This document shows, one piece after another, positions 1-8,442 of a DNA stretch of 17,643 nucleotides. Under the pieces are notes generated by a model. That model saw nothing but the letters and a program-made list of their open reading frames with translations. It made no database searches and was not told where the DNA came from. The translations under genes were made by a program, and so were the position numbers. Source of the DNA: SAR116 cluster bacterium (GTDB lineage: Bacteria > Pseudomonadota > Alphaproteobacteria > Puniceispirillales > UBA1172); contig NZIT01000062.1 of the NCBI GenBank assembly GCA_002691725.1, positions 8,521 to 26,163 on the forward strand. Reading direction: 5' to 3'. The first letter of the stretch is position 1. Every line of letters begins with the position of its first letter.

Positions 1-20
1 AATTTATAAAGGAGAGGGCA

Positions 21-389
21 GTGGCTCGTATCGCTGGTGTCAACATACCGACAAAGAAAAGGGTAAAAATTGCCCTGACATACATTCACGGCATTGGCAG
101 CACTTCTGCCAATAAAATCTGTGATAAGGCTGGATTGACTGAAGAGCGTCGTGTCAATGACCTGACTGAGGATGAGTTAACTCGGATCAGAGATATCATT
201 GATGCGGATTTCCTGGTGGAAGGCGATTTGCGCCGCCAGACGTCAATGGCTATCAAGCGTTATCTTGACCTCGGATGCTTGAGGGGATTGCGCCATCGCC
301 GAAACCTGCCAGTGCGAGGACAGCGAACCCATACCAACGCGCGCACACGCAAAGGCCCGGCAAAGGCCATCGCTGGTAAGAAGAAATAG
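21..389 (+). CDS. rpsM: 30S ribosomal protein S13
   Basis: Small-subunit head protein that contacts the P-site tRNA and the 50S bridge. The 122-residue product starts with the family signature [10 protein letters not shown] and carries a helix-two-turn-helix core. It ends in the typical basic tail ([24 protein letters not shown], about residues 99-122). Length matches alphaproteobacterial S13, which is slightly longer than the 118 residues of E. coli. The start codon is GTG, chosen because an excellent Shine-Dalgarno (AAAGGAG, 8-14) lies 6 bases upstream and the protein begins exactly where S13 should. It is followed 17 bases later by rpsK and belongs to the rpsM-rpsK-rpoA-rplQ operon. Identification is secure. 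Confidence 0.98.
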   Translation: MARIAGVNIPTKKRVKIALTYIHGIGSTSANKICDKAGLTEERRVNDLTEDELTRIRDIIDADFLVEGDLRRQTSMAIKRYLDLGCLRGLRHRRNLPVRGQRTHTNARTRKGPAKAIAGKKK

Positions 390-406
390 GGCGATAGGAG
401 AGCATT

Positions 407-802
407 ATGGCAAAACAACCTTCACAAGCTCGTGTCAGACGTCGTGAGAAGAAAAACATCACTAATGGTGTCGCGCATGTCAACTCGTCTTTTAACAACA
501 CCAAAATCACTATCACAGATGTTCAGGGCAATGCTATTGCGTGGTCATCTGCTGGTGGAATGGGATTTAAGGGATCACGGAAATCAACACCTTATGCGGC
601 TCAGATTGCGGCTGAGGATGCTGGCAAAAAAGCCATTGAACATGGCATGAAAACCATCGATGTTCAGGTTAGTGGTCCCGGTACCGGGCGCGAATCTGCC
701 TTGCGGGCGCTTCAATCGGTAGGCTTTAACATTAGCTCAATCCGTGATGTCACGCCAATCCCACATAATGGATGCCGTCCACGTAAGCGTCGCCGCGTCT
801 AA
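407..802 (+). CDS. rpsK: 30S ribosomal protein S11
   Basis: Platform protein of the 30S subunit, next to the mRNA exit region. The 131-residue product shows the S11 core: [13 protein letters not shown] near residues 20-33, [15 protein letters not shown] around 88-102, and the conserved C-terminus [27 protein letters not shown] Shine-Dalgarno lies just upstream of the ATG. It sits 17 bases after rpsM and 85 bases before rpoA. As expected for alphaproteobacteria there is no rpsD (S4) between rpsK and rpoA, so S4 autoregulation of this operon as in E. coli cannot be assumed. Confidence 0.98.
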   Translation: MAKQPSQARVRRREKKNITNGVAHVNSSFNNTKITITDVQGNAIAWSSAGGMGFKGSRKSTPYAAQIAAEDAGKKAIEHGMKTIDVQVSGPGTGRESALRALQSVGFNISSIRDVTPIPHNGCRPRKRRRV

Positions 803-887
803 TTAAAACCTGTTTGACGCATTGAAATATTGCCTTTGAACCGATTGATATGGTGATCGGCGGCAAAGATGAAAAAGGAAACTGGCT

Positions 888-1904
888 ATGATCGAATTGA
901 ACTGGCAGGAACTGAAAAAACCAGAAAAGCGTAACGTTGCTTATGATGAGCATAATAGCAATAAAGTCACCATGACTTTTGATCCATTTGAGCGCGGATT
1001 TGGGGTTACTGTTGGCAATGCTTTGCGTCGTGTTTTGCTGTCATCATTACAGGGTGCGGCGATCACGTCGGTTCAGATTCAAGGTGTCTTGCATGAGTTT
1101 TCCTCCGTTGCAGGAGTCAACGAAGACATTACTGATATGGTGCTTAACCTCAAAGGCGTTGCGGTTAAAATGTCTGTTGAAGGCCCTAAGCGTCTGCGCC
1201 TTAATGCCGAAGGCCCGTGTGTCGTCACCGCTGACATGATTAATCTGGTTAATGGCATTGAGATTATGAACCCTGACCATGTTATCTGCACGCTTGATGA
1301 TGGTGCTACTCTTGGCATGGAACTGACCGTTGATACCGGAAGCGGCTATGTGCCAGCAAGCGCAAGTAAGCACGAAGACCCGCCAATCGGTTTGATCCCC
1401 ATTGACGCGATTTACTCGCCAATCCGGCAGGTCGCCTATAAGGTTGAAAATACCCGTGTTGGTCAGCGTACGGATTTTGACAAACTGATCCTGACTGTTG
1501 AAACAGATGGCTCTGTTAATCCCGAAGATGCGGTCGCCTTTGCGGCCAGGATTATTCAAGACCAGTTGCAGTATTTCATTAACTTTGAAGAGCCAAAATC
1601 CACGCAGGCAAGCGAAGAAGTTGATGACATTCCGTTTAACCGTAACCTGCTTCGCAAGGTTGATGAATTGGAATTATCTGTGCGCTCTGCGAATTGTCTG
1701 AAGAACGACAACATTGTTTATATTGGTGACTTGTGTCTGAAAACTGAGCCTGAGATGCTGCGTACACCTAATTTTGGACGTAAGTCACTTAATGAAATCA
1801 AGGAAGTCCTACAAGGCATGGGGCTTGAACTTGGAATGGATATCCAGTATTGGCCACCTGAAAATATCGAAGATTTGGTCAAACGTCTGGACGAGCCGTT
1901 CTAA
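888..1904 (+). CDS. rpoA: DNA-directed RNA polymerase subunit alpha
   Basis: Alpha subunit of RNA polymerase, the dimeric scaffold for beta and beta-prime assembly. The 338-residue protein has both domains. The N-terminal dimerisation domain (about 1-235) includes [17 protein letters not shown] near 42-58. The C-terminal domain (about 255-330) contains [18 protein letters not shown] and [17 protein letters not shown]266 in VRSANC corresponds to the UP-element-binding arginine R265 of E. coli. The ATG at 888 has an AAAAAGGAAA ribosome-binding site. The 85-base leader after rpsK contains a short inverted repeat (841-860) but no convincing promoter, so cotranscription with rpsK is most likely. 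rplQ follows after 30 bases. Confidence 0.99.
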   Translation: MIELNWQELKKPEKRNVAYDEHNSNKVTMTFDPFERGFGVTVGNALRRVLLSSLQGAAITSVQIQGVLHEFSSVAGVNEDITDMVLNLKGVAVKMSVEGPKRLRLNAEGPCVVTADMINLVNGIEIMNPDHVICTLDDGATLGMELTVDTGSGYVPASASKHEDPPIGLIPIDAIYSPIRQVAYKVENTRVGQRTDFDKLILTVETDGSVNPEDAVAFAARIIQDQLQYFINFEEPKSTQASEEVDDIPFNRNLLRKVDELELSVRSANCLKNDNIVYIGDLCLKTEPEMLRTPNFGRKSLNEIKEVLQGMGLELGMDIQYWPPENIEDLVKRLDEPF

Positions 1905-1934
1905 GCCACACCCCCCGTTAACTGGAGAAATCAC

Positions 1935-2348
1935 ATGCGCCATCGTATATCTGGTCGGAAATTGAACCGCACGTCACAGCATCGCCAGATGTTGTTCCGT
2001 AACATGTCACAGGCGTTAATTCGGCATGAACAAATCGTTACCACGCTTGCTAAGGCGCGGGAATTGCGGCCTGTTGTTGAAAAGCTGATTACGCTTGGTA
2101 AGCGCGGTGATCTGCATGCTCGGCGTCAGGCTTTTGCGCGTCTCCGTGATGATGCAATGACCAGCAAGCTGTTTGAGGTGCTGGGTAAGCGTTATGCTGA
2201 TCGTAATGGTGGTTATACGCGCATTATCAAGGCGGGGTATCGCTATGGTGATGCCGCCTCTATGGCTGTTATTGAGCTGGTTGATCGAGACGAGGACGCG
2301 CGCGGCCTTGGTGACCGACCAGAAGAAGAGATTGAAGCCACAGCATAA
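1935..2348 (+). CDS. rplQ: 50S ribosomal protein L17
   Basis: Large-subunit protein near the peptide tunnel exit. The product begins with the L17 signature [19 protein letters not shown] and contains a second hallmark, [23 protein letters not shown] (about residues 37-59). It continues through a [26 protein letters not shown] block. At 137 residues it has the acidic C-terminal extension ([19 protein letters not shown]) common in alphaproteobacteria. A GGAGAAA ribosome-binding site precedes the ATG. It is the last gene of the ribosomal operon, followed 25 bases later by a strong intrinsic terminator. Confidence 0.98.
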   Translation: MRHRISGRKLNRTSQHRQMLFRNMSQALIRHEQIVTTLAKARELRPVVEKLITLGKRGDLHARRQAFARLRDDAMTSKLFEVLGKRYADRNGGYTRIIKAGYRYGDAASMAVIELVDRDEDARGLGDRPEEEIEATA

Positions 2349-2373
2349 TCTGCTGATCTTACAAGATATGATC

Positions 2374-2403
2374 AAAGGCCGGTTTTCATACCGGCCTTTT
2401 TGT
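2374..2403 (+). terminator. Intrinsic terminator of the rpsM-rpsK-rpoA-rplQ operon
   Basis: A perfect 10-bp stem, AAAGGCCGGT (2374-2383) pairing with ACCGGCCTTT (2390-2399), closes a six-base loop and runs into a T-rich tail (TTTTTGTTT). It lies 25 bases after the rplQ stop. Position, GC-rich stem and T tract all fit Rho-independent termination. Its T tail merges with the putative -10 element of rarA. Confidence 0.93.
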
Positions 2404-2404
2404 T

Positions 2405-2410
2405 TATACT
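2405..2410 (+). promoter_or_regulatory. Candidate -10 element for a leaderless rarA transcript
   Basis: TATACT matches the sigma-70 -10 consensus TATAAT at five of six positions and ends exactly 6 bases before the rarA ATG. Transcription would therefore be expected to start at or next to the A of the start codon. No Shine-Dalgarno precedes rarA. The matching -35 region falls inside the terminator loop (TTTTCA around 2383-2388) and is weak. This is inferred from spacing only. Confidence 0.4.
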
Positions 2411-2416
2411 GACACC

Positions 2417-3832
2417 ATGACGCCTAATCATGATGAGCTATTTACCCATAACGCGCCAAGGCCATTGGCTGATATGTTGCGGCCTGATGATCTTGATGCT
2501 GTCTTTGGGCAGGATCATCTGCTCAGCAAAGATGGTACGTTGCGCCGCATGGTTGAGGCGGCAAAAGCAGGGCAGCCTTTTCCATCCTTAATTTTCTGGG
2601 GTGCGCCGGGAACTGGTAAAACAACGATAGCACGACTTCTGGCTGATGCGATCGGGATGCAGTTTGAGCCTGTATCGGCGGTCTTTGACGGGGTTGCTGA
2701 TCTGCGCCGTGTTTTCGCTAAAGCTCGTGAAAATCGAGCCGCTGGCCGCAAGACGCTGATGTTTGTTGATGAGGTTCACCGATTTAACAAAGCTCAGCAA
2801 GATGGGTTGCTGCCGCATGTTGAGGATGGGCTGGTTACTCTGGTCGGGGCCACCACCGAGAACCCAAGCTTTGCGCTCAATGGCGCGTTGCTATCGCGCT
2901 GTCAGGTATTGGTCTTGAACAGGCTTGATGAGCCAGCGCTTAATCAGATTATTGCCCGTGCCGAAAGCCATTATGGTCAAGCTCTGCCTATTACTGATGA
3001 AGCGCGAGCAATGCTCTGTGCTATGGCTGATGGTGATGGCCGCTATTGTCTCAATGCTGTTGAAACGATTATGGCGCAAATCTCCAACGCCTCCCCGATG
3101 GCATCTTCAAGTTCATCTGGTGAGTCTGGTGATCTATTATCTGCGGAAGATTTAGGCAAGTTATTATCACAGCGAGCAATGGCCTTTGATCGGGCAGGTG
3201 ATCAGCATTATAATCTGATGTCAGTGTTGCATAAATCCTTGCGCTCATCGGATGCTGATGCGGCATTATACTGGTTTGCCCGCATGGTTATTGGTGGTGA
3301 GGATGTGCATTATATTTTGCGGCGGTTAACCCGATTTGCGGCTGAAGATATTGGTCTTGCTGAGCCTGAAGCGCTACCTCGTGCGATTGCTAGCTGGAAT
3401 AGCTTTGAGCGTTTGGGTTCACCCGAAGGCGAGCTATCGGTTGCCCAATTAGTGCTTTATCTGGCAACGGCGCCTAAATCCAACGCCATTTATACTGCCT
3501 ATAAATCGGCTATGCGCACGGCTAAGGAGACAGGTTCACTGGCGCCGCCTGCTCATATGCTGAACGCGCCAACAGGCCTGATGAAAGATTTGGGCTATGG
3601 GCAGGGCTATGTTTATGATCATGACACTTCTGATGGGTTTTCAGGACAAAGTGGCTTTCCTGATAATATGCCGCGGCAGAGTTTTTATTTCCCTGCCGAG
3701 CGAGGGTTTGAACGTGAGGTCAAAAAACGTCTTCAATGGTGGGCAAAACGGCGCGCCCAAAAAGGGCAACCGGAAGACTATTCCGAAGATGGAACTGACG
3801 CTGAAGCCAAAGATGAGGATACATCCAAATGA
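2417..3832 (+). CDS. rarA: Replication-associated recombination protein A (AAA+ ATPase, RarA/MgsA)
   Basis: AAA+ ATPase of the RarA/MgsA/WRNIP1 family. It acts with SSB at stalled replication forks and resembles clamp-loader subunits. The 471-residue protein has Walker A GAPGTGKT (62-69), Walker B LMFVDEVHR (114-122), sensor 1 GATTENP (144-150) and a candidate arginine finger in LLSR (158-161). The C-terminal tetramerisation part includes AEDIGLAEPEALP and YLATAPKSNAIY. The N-terminus (PLADMLRPDDLDAVFGQDHLL) aligns with the known RarA start, supporting ATG 2417 even though no Shine-Dalgarno is present. A charged tail of about 25 residues makes it slightly longer than E. coli RarA (447). The stop overlaps the next start by 4 bases (ATGA), indicating translational coupling. 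It opens a likely five-gene operon ending with the ATP12 gene. Confidence 0.95.
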   Translation: MTPNHDELFTHNAPRPLADMLRPDDLDAVFGQDHLLSKDGTLRRMVEAAKAGQPFPSLIFWGAPGTGKTTIARLLADAIGMQFEPVSAVFDGVADLRRVFAKARENRAAGRKTLMFVDEVHRFNKAQQDGLLPHVEDGLVTLVGATTENPSFALNGALLSRCQVLVLNRLDEPALNQIIARAESHYGQALPITDEARAMLCAMADGDGRYCLNAVETIMAQISNASPMASSSSSGESGDLLSAEDLGKLLSQRAMAFDRAGDQHYNLMSVLHKSLRSSDADAALYWFARMVIGGEDVHYILRRLTRFAAEDIGLAEPEALPRAIASWNSFERLGSPEGELSVAQLVLYLATAPKSNAIYTAYKSAMRTAKETGSLAPPAHMLNAPTGLMKDLGYGQGYVYDHDTSDGFSGQSGFPDNMPRQSFYFPAERGFEREVKKRLQWWAKRRAQKGQPEDYSEDGTDAEAKDEDTSK

Positions 3833-4746
3833 GCAAAGGCTTTGATTGCTTTGTCGGTATCGACTGGTCAGGGGCAAAAGGGCAATATCATCGCGGAATT
3901 CAACTGGCCATGCTGACAGCAAAGTCAGACAGCCCGCAATATATAGAGCCGCCTGATAAGCGCGGCTGGTCGCGGCAGATGGTGATGGATTGGCTACACG
4001 CATTAACAGCATCTGGACATCGTGTTCTGGCTGGGTTTGACTTTGCTTTCGCACATCCTTTTGTTGATACTGATAGCTATTTTCCTGACTATGCCAATAG
4101 CCCGCAAACCCCTTGTGATTTATGGGCGCTGGTTGACGCGGCAAGTCATCATTTACCGCATCAATATGGTGGCGGCATTTGGCATGATGCGGATTTGCGG
4201 CATTATTATAATGCCCCTAAAGGCAAAGATGGGTCAGGCGGCAGAGGATCACGCTTTGCCTCACGCCGCCGTGTGACGGAACAAAACACCAAAACCCGTC
4301 ACCATAGATCGCCATCACCAACCTTTAATTGTGTTGGGCCGGCGGGTGTCGGGACAGGATCATTAGCTGGCATGCGGATGTTGCATCATTATCAAAACGA
4401 TATCCATATTTGGCCGATATTCCAAACGCCGCCTGGCGCCGCTGATTTGGTGGTGGTTGAGATATTTCCCTCCCTCTATTTTAAGATGGCAGGGATAACA
4501 GATTGGATGAAAGCGGATACGCCGCTGACTGCTCTTAATTCAGCATTGAGCTATTTTGGCGCTAATCATGTTGCGACTATTGCTGATGGGCTTCCTGATC
4601 GGGATGATATGGATGCTTTGATATCGGCTGCCGCGCTCAAAGCCTGTCATGATCCGTTGCATATCTTTCCGATATCCCCTGAGTATTATCTAGCGGCTGC
4701 ATGTGAAGGCTGGATATTTGGCTCATCATGCGATAATAACGGCTGA
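3829..4746 (+). CDS. RNase H-like fold protein related to DUF429, function unknown
   Basis: A 305-residue protein without an assigned function. It shows motifs typical of DUF429-type proteins, which are predicted to adopt an RNase H-like fold. These are an N-terminal strand GIDWSGA (10-16, D12), GFDFAFAHP (69-77, D71), VVVEIFPSLY (208-217, E211) and a C-terminal DRDDMDALISAAALKA (257-272). The spaced acidic residues could form a metal-binding active site, but nuclease activity is inference. A central basic stretch, SRFASRRR (141-148) followed by KTRHHR (155-160), might bind nucleic acid. There is no signal peptide or membrane segment. It overlaps rarA by 4 bases and crcB by 1, so it is made from the same mRNA as RarA. 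The operon position suggests, without proving, a link to DNA or RNA metabolism. Confidence 0.75.
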   Translation: MSKGFDCFVGIDWSGAKGQYHRGIQLAMLTAKSDSPQYIEPPDKRGWSRQMVMDWLHALTASGHRVLAGFDFAFAHPFVDTDSYFPDYANSPQTPCDLWALVDAASHHLPHQYGGGIWHDADLRHYYNAPKGKDGSGGRGSRFASRRRVTEQNTKTRHHRSPSPTFNCVGPAGVGTGSLAGMRMLHHYQNDIHIWPIFQTPPGAADLVVVEIFPSLYFKMAGITDWMKADTPLTALNSALSYFGANHVATIADGLPDRDDMDALISAAALKACHDPLHIFPISPEYYLAAACEGWIFGSSCDNNG

Positions 4747-5141
4747 TGATCATCTGGTTAGCCATAGCTTTGGGCGGCGCTTTAGGGGCGCTAACGCGAT
4801 ACGGCGTTAGCCAAGCGGTTATTATGTTAAATGACTCAAATCAGGCAACAGCCCCTTTGGCTACTGTCATGGTGAATGTGATAGGCTCAGGTCTGATGGG
4901 GGTTATCTATGGCTATCTATCCGCAGGCGGGATGCTATCCGAGGCATTGCGCGTCTTTTTGATGGTTGGGTTTTTGGGTGCATTAACAACCTTTTCCACG
5001 TTTTCCATGGATATCATGGTGATTATTGATCGCGGCGCTATCTTGCACGCGGTTGTCTATGCGGCGGTTTCGGTGGCAGGATCAGTTTTGATTTTTATGC
5101 TGGCGGTGCAAATGATGCGGTCATTTGGTGGAGCCGGCTGA
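4746..5141 (+). CDS. crcB: Fluoride ion channel CrcB/Fluc
   Basis: Small inner-membrane channel that exports fluoride and works as a dual-topology dimer. The 131-residue protein has four hydrophobic segments and the family motifs GGALGALTRYGV (9-20), MVNVIGSGLMGV (about 42-53) and GFLGALTTFSTFSMD (about 75-89). The last holds the TTFSTF stretch whose Phe and Thr residues line the fluoride path. Length is normal. The ATG overlaps the stop of the upstream gene (TGATG), and the next gene starts 4 bases after its stop. Expression therefore depends on the operon, and no fluoride riboswitch is visible nearby. Confidence 0.95.
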   Translation: MIIWLAIALGGALGALTRYGVSQAVIMLNDSNQATAPLATVMVNVIGSGLMGVIYGYLSAGGMLSEALRVFLMVGFLGALTTFSTFSMDIMVIIDRGAILHAVVYAAVSVAGSVLIFMLAVQMMRSFGGAG

Positions 5142-5145
5142 TCTG

Positions 5146-6126
5146 ATGTCTGATATACCGCCGATATCTATTACCGTGACCGATCAAGACGCTGATATGC
5201 GGCTAGATCGCATGCTCAGGAAACGCTTTCCGGGGTTGACTCAAGGGGTCATTGAAAAGGCACTGAGAACAGGCAAAATCCGTATTGATAGCACTCGCAT
5301 CAAAGCCTCTTATCGTCTTAAAGCGGATGAGATGATTACCCTGCCAGTAGCCATTGCAGAACACAGCAAAGCGGCATTGGCAACCCCGCAAAAATCGTCT
5401 GCCAAGCCAGCCTCTAAGGCCTTGATTGCAACATTGCGCGGTGCTGTTATCAGCCAAACGGATGATTATATCGCCATAAATAAACCAGGCGGGCTGGCGG
5501 TGCAGGGCGGCACCGGCACGAGTGAGCATGTTGATGGCGGCATTGCCGCTGCCTTTCCTGATGGCAAAAAGCCGCTTTTGGTGCATCGGCTTGACCGTGA
5601 TACGTCAGGTGTCCTGGTGCTGGCCAAACATGGCCGTGCTGCGCGCCAATTGGCTAAAGGGTTTCAGTCCCGTCACCATGGCAAGATATATCTGGCTTTA
5701 GTTGCTGGCCGTCCGAAAGAGTTGGCTGGGGTGATCAAGGCGCCGTTAATCAAATCCGGCAGTCATGGTAATGAAAAAATGGTGGTTGATGATATGCGCG
5801 GTGATCATGCGGAAACGATATTTGAATGTCTTGATAGCATTGGCGGCAAAGTCTCATTGATGCAACTTGAGCCGCTTACTGGACGCACACATCAATTACG
5901 CGCTCATATGATTGCCCTTGGCTGTCCGATCTTGGGTGATGGCAAATATGGTGGGGCAGATGCCTTTCCCAATGCGCAAGTAACCCGTCTCTGTCTGCAT
6001 GCGGTCAGACTTGATTTAGCTGATGAGTTGCCAATCATTGCTGATCTGCCACATGACTTGGTTGCGATCATGACATTTTTTGACTTTGATCCATTGGCGG
6101 TGATGGATATGATTAGACATAAATAG
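5146..6126 (+). CDS. rluC: RluA-family large-subunit rRNA pseudouridine synthase (RluC/RluD-like)
   Basis: Isomerises uridines in 23S rRNA to pseudouridine. The first ~70 residues form an S4 RNA-binding domain (RLDRMLRKRFPGLTQGVIEKALRTG). They are followed by a linker and the catalytic domain with LLVHRLDRDTSGVLVLAK, whose Asp (D150 from the ATG start) is the nucleophile. Further family blocks are KPGGLAVQGG, PLTGRTHQLRAHM and GCPILGDGKYGG. I chose ATG 5146, 4 bases after the crcB stop with GGTGGAG upstream, over an in-frame TTG at 5125 that would add seven residues and overlap crcB. The S4-plus-catalytic layout separates it from RluA, but choosing between RluC and RluD specificity needs phylogeny. 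Confidence 0.88.
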   Translation: MSDIPPISITVTDQDADMRLDRMLRKRFPGLTQGVIEKALRTGKIRIDSTRIKASYRLKADEMITLPVAIAEHSKAALATPQKSSAKPASKALIATLRGAVISQTDDYIAINKPGGLAVQGGTGTSEHVDGGIAAAFPDGKKPLLVHRLDRDTSGVLVLAKHGRAARQLAKGFQSRHHGKIYLALVAGRPKELAGVIKAPLIKSGSHGNEKMVVDDMRGDHAETIFECLDSIGGKVSLMQLEPLTGRTHQLRAHMIALGCPILGDGKYGGADAFPNAQVTRLCLHAVRLDLADELPIIADLPHDLVAIMTFFDFDPLAVMDMIRHK

Positions 6127-6140
6127 GCAGGTGGATAGAT

Positions 6141-6845
6141 ATGGTTGCGGCGGCAAAACGGTTCTGGAAAACAACAAACGTCATCACAACAGATGACGGA
6201 TGGATGATTGCCCTTGATGGCAGAAACGTCAAGACCCCTGCAGGCAGACCGGTTGCGCTCGCAAGCCAGAAACTTGCTGATGCGGTGGCTGATGAATGGC
6301 AAGCGCAAGAAGACAACATTAATCCTGCTACGATGCCGCTTTTCCGCTATGTCGTCACGGCCATTGATCGGGTCACCCCGCAACGCCCTGATATCATCAG
6401 CCAGCTCGTCGGGTTTAGCGGTAATGATATGCTATGCTACCGTGATCCTGATCAAATGGAACTGGCCAATGAACAGCTCAGGCGATGGGGGCCATTGCTT
6501 GATTGGGCTGATGAGACATATGACATAAAGCTGGAAACCGGCACAGGTATTTTGCCGATCAAGCAATCTGCTGATACCTTATCAAGGGCTAATCAGCTGC
6601 TGGCAGAAAAAGATGATTTCCGTCTCGCTGGCTTATATAATTTGATTAGCCTAAGTGGGTCATTTATTATTGGTATCGCCATAGAACAAGGACGGCTTAT
6701 ACCGCAAGATGGCTTTGAGCTAGCCTTTTTAGATGAGCTATGGCAGTCAAAAAAATGGGGTAGCGATAGCGAAGCCGAAGATAGACGGCAAATAATAAAA
6801 CAAGATATGATAGAGGCAACTTCATATCTGTCGTTACTGCTTTAA
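6141..6845 (+). CDS. ATP12-family F1-ATPase assembly chaperone
   Basis: Homologue of mitochondrial Atp12, which binds free F1 alpha subunits and helps assemble the ATP synthase head. The 234-residue product carries family signatures RFWKTTNV (6-13), a segment like DGRNVKTPAGRPVALAS, ADEWQAQEDNINPATMPLFR and the RWGPLLDWADETYDIKLETGTGI block. There is no signal peptide, so it is cytoplasmic. AGGTGG precedes the ATG, and the gene begins 14 bases after the pseudouridine synthase stop, so it is probably last in the rarA operon. The family is found mainly in alphaproteobacteria and mitochondria, which supports the taxonomic call. No ATP synthase genes are in the window. Confidence 0.92.
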   Translation: MVAAAKRFWKTTNVITTDDGWMIALDGRNVKTPAGRPVALASQKLADAVADEWQAQEDNINPATMPLFRYVVTAIDRVTPQRPDIISQLVGFSGNDMLCYRDPDQMELANEQLRRWGPLLDWADETYDIKLETGTGILPIKQSADTLSRANQLLAEKDDFRLAGLYNLISLSGSFIIGIAIEQGRLIPQDGFELAFLDELWQSKKWGSDSEAEDRRQIIKQDMIEATSYLSLLL

Positions 6846-6890
6846 CAAAAAGATATCGCGCCTATCATGCGAAACTAAAGGAGCCTGATC

Positions 6891-8426
6891 ATGACGTCAC
6901 CAAATGTTACGATGCTTGAAAATAATCGCGCCGCCGCCCGACTTGGTGGTGGTGAGAAGCGGATTGATACCCAGCATAGCAAGGGTAAGCTGACGGCAAG
7001 AGAACGGCTTGAGATTCTGCTTGATCCGAACAGTTTTGAAGAATGGGATATGTTTGTTGAACATCGCTGTACTGATTTCGGGATGGCGGAACAGACTATC
7101 CCCGGTGATGGTGTGGTCACGGGATATGGCCAGATCAATGGCAGACCAGTTTTTGTCTTTAGTCAGGATTTCACGGTGCTTGGTGGGTCTTTATCTGAAA
7201 CCCACGCCGCGAAAATTGTCAAAATCATGGATCAGGCCATGAAAACCGGTATTCCTGTTATCGGGCTTAATGATTCTGGGGGCGCCCGTATTCAGGAAGG
7301 CGTGGCGTCTTTAGGCGGCTATGCGGAGGTTTTTCAAAGAAATGTTGATGCCTCAGGAGTTGTCCCCCAAATCTCTGTGATCATGGGGCCATGTGCGGGC
7401 GGGGCTGTTTATTCGCCAGCAATGACGGATTTTATTTTCATGGTTGAGGGCTCATCCTATATGTATGTGACCGGGCCCGATGTTGTTAAAACCGTCACTC
7501 ACGAAGATGTCAGCCATGAGGACCTTGGCGGCGCTAGCACCCATGCCAAAAAATCAGGTGTCGCGCATAAAGCCTATGCCAATGATGTTGAGGCGCTGAT
7601 GGGGGTCAGGACGCTGATGTCGTATTTGCCGCAATCATGTGATGATAAAGCGCCAGAGATAGCGACTGATGATCCGATTACCCGCAAAGCCCCAGCCCTT
7701 GACCGCATAATTCCGGCAAATCCTAATCAGCCGTATAACATGAAACATGTGATCAGTCATATTATTGATGATGACAGTTTTTTTGAGATTCATCCTGATT
7801 TTGCTGGCAATATTATCACTGGCTTTGCCCGCATGGGCGGCCAGAGCGTTGCTATCATTGCCAATCAGCCGATGGTGCTAGCCGGATGTCTTGATATCAA
7901 TGCCTCACGCAAGGCGGCACGGTTTGTTCGCTTTGCTGATGCCTTCAATATTCCCCTGATGACCTTGGTTGATGTCCCCGGATTTATGCCCGGAACAGCT
8001 CAGGAATATGGCGGTATTATCGCACATGGGGCGAAGTTACTTTTCGCCTATGCTGAGGCTAATGTCCCGAAAGTGACCTTGATCACGCGCAAGGCATATG
8101 GCGGTGCCTATGATGTCATGTCGTCAAAACATTTGCGCGGTGATGTTAATTACGCATGGCCAACTGCTGAGATTGCGGTGATGGGATCAGAAGGGGCGGC
8201 ACGCATCATCTTTCGGGCTGATAGTGATGATCCGGAAAAGCTGAAACAGCGTTCTGATGATTATCGGGCGAAATTTGCAAATCCCTTTATTGCTGCCAAG
8301 CGCGGCTATATTGATGATGTGATCATGCCCAATAATTCGCGGTTTCGATTGGCACGGGCGCTAAATATGCTGAAAGGCAAACGCGCCAGCCGACCGCAAC
8401 GCAAGCATGATAACCTGCCATTATAG
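6891..8426 (+). CDS. pccB: Propionyl-CoA carboxylase beta subunit (carboxyltransferase)
   Basis: Transfers the carboxyl group from biotin to propionyl-CoA, giving methylmalonyl-CoA, as part of the alpha6-beta6 biotin enzyme. The 511-residue protein has the two crotonase-like halves of acyl-CoA carboxylase beta chains. The N-half contains [14 protein letters not shown] (125-138) and [11 protein letters not shown] (166-176). The C-half contains [26 protein letters not shown] and [17 protein letters not shown]. The sequence resembles PccB more than methylcrotonyl- or acetyl-CoA carboxylase, and the long pccA partner next door agrees. The ATG has a strong AAAGGAG 6 bases upstream. The 45-base gap after ATP12 holds a possible but weak -10 (TATCAT, 6863-6868), so the carboxylase may have its own promoter. 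pccA follows after 16 bases. Confidence 0.94.
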   Translation: MTSPNVTMLENNRAAARLGGGEKRIDTQHSKGKLTARERLEILLDPNSFEEWDMFVEHRCTDFGMAEQTIPGDGVVTGYGQINGRPVFVFSQDFTVLGGSLSETHAAKIVKIMDQAMKTGIPVIGLNDSGGARIQEGVASLGGYAEVFQRNVDASGVVPQISVIMGPCAGGAVYSPAMTDFIFMVEGSSYMYVTGPDVVKTVTHEDVSHEDLGGASTHAKKSGVAHKAYANDVEALMGVRTLMSYLPQSCDDKAPEIATDDPITRKAPALDRIIPANPNQPYNMKHVISHIIDDDSFFEIHPDFAGNIITGFARMGGQSVAIIANQPMVLAGCLDINASRKAARFVRFADAFNIPLMTLVDVPGFMPGTAQEYGGIIAHGAKLLFAYAEANVPKVTLITRKAYGGAYDVMSSKHLRGDVNYAWPTAEIAVMGSEGAARIIFRADSDDPEKLKQRSDDYRAKFANPFIAAKRGYIDDVIMPNNSRFRLARALNMLKGKRASRPQRKHDNLPL

Positions 8427-8442
8427 AGTGAGGAGATTTTAG

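Noticed and set aside
1047..1559. A 170-codon reverse frame inside rpoA.
   Set aside because: It is fully antisense to a secure essential gene, has no ribosome-binding site, and its composition is explained as a shadow.
3755..3767. GCCC-AAAAA-GGGC hairpin near the end of rarA.
   Set aside because: A four-bp stem inside coding sequence with no T-run after it cannot be supported as a terminator.
4700..4746. A fluoride riboswitch for crcB.
   Set aside because: crcB starts inside the stop of the upstream gene. There is no untranslated leader and no visible riboswitch core.
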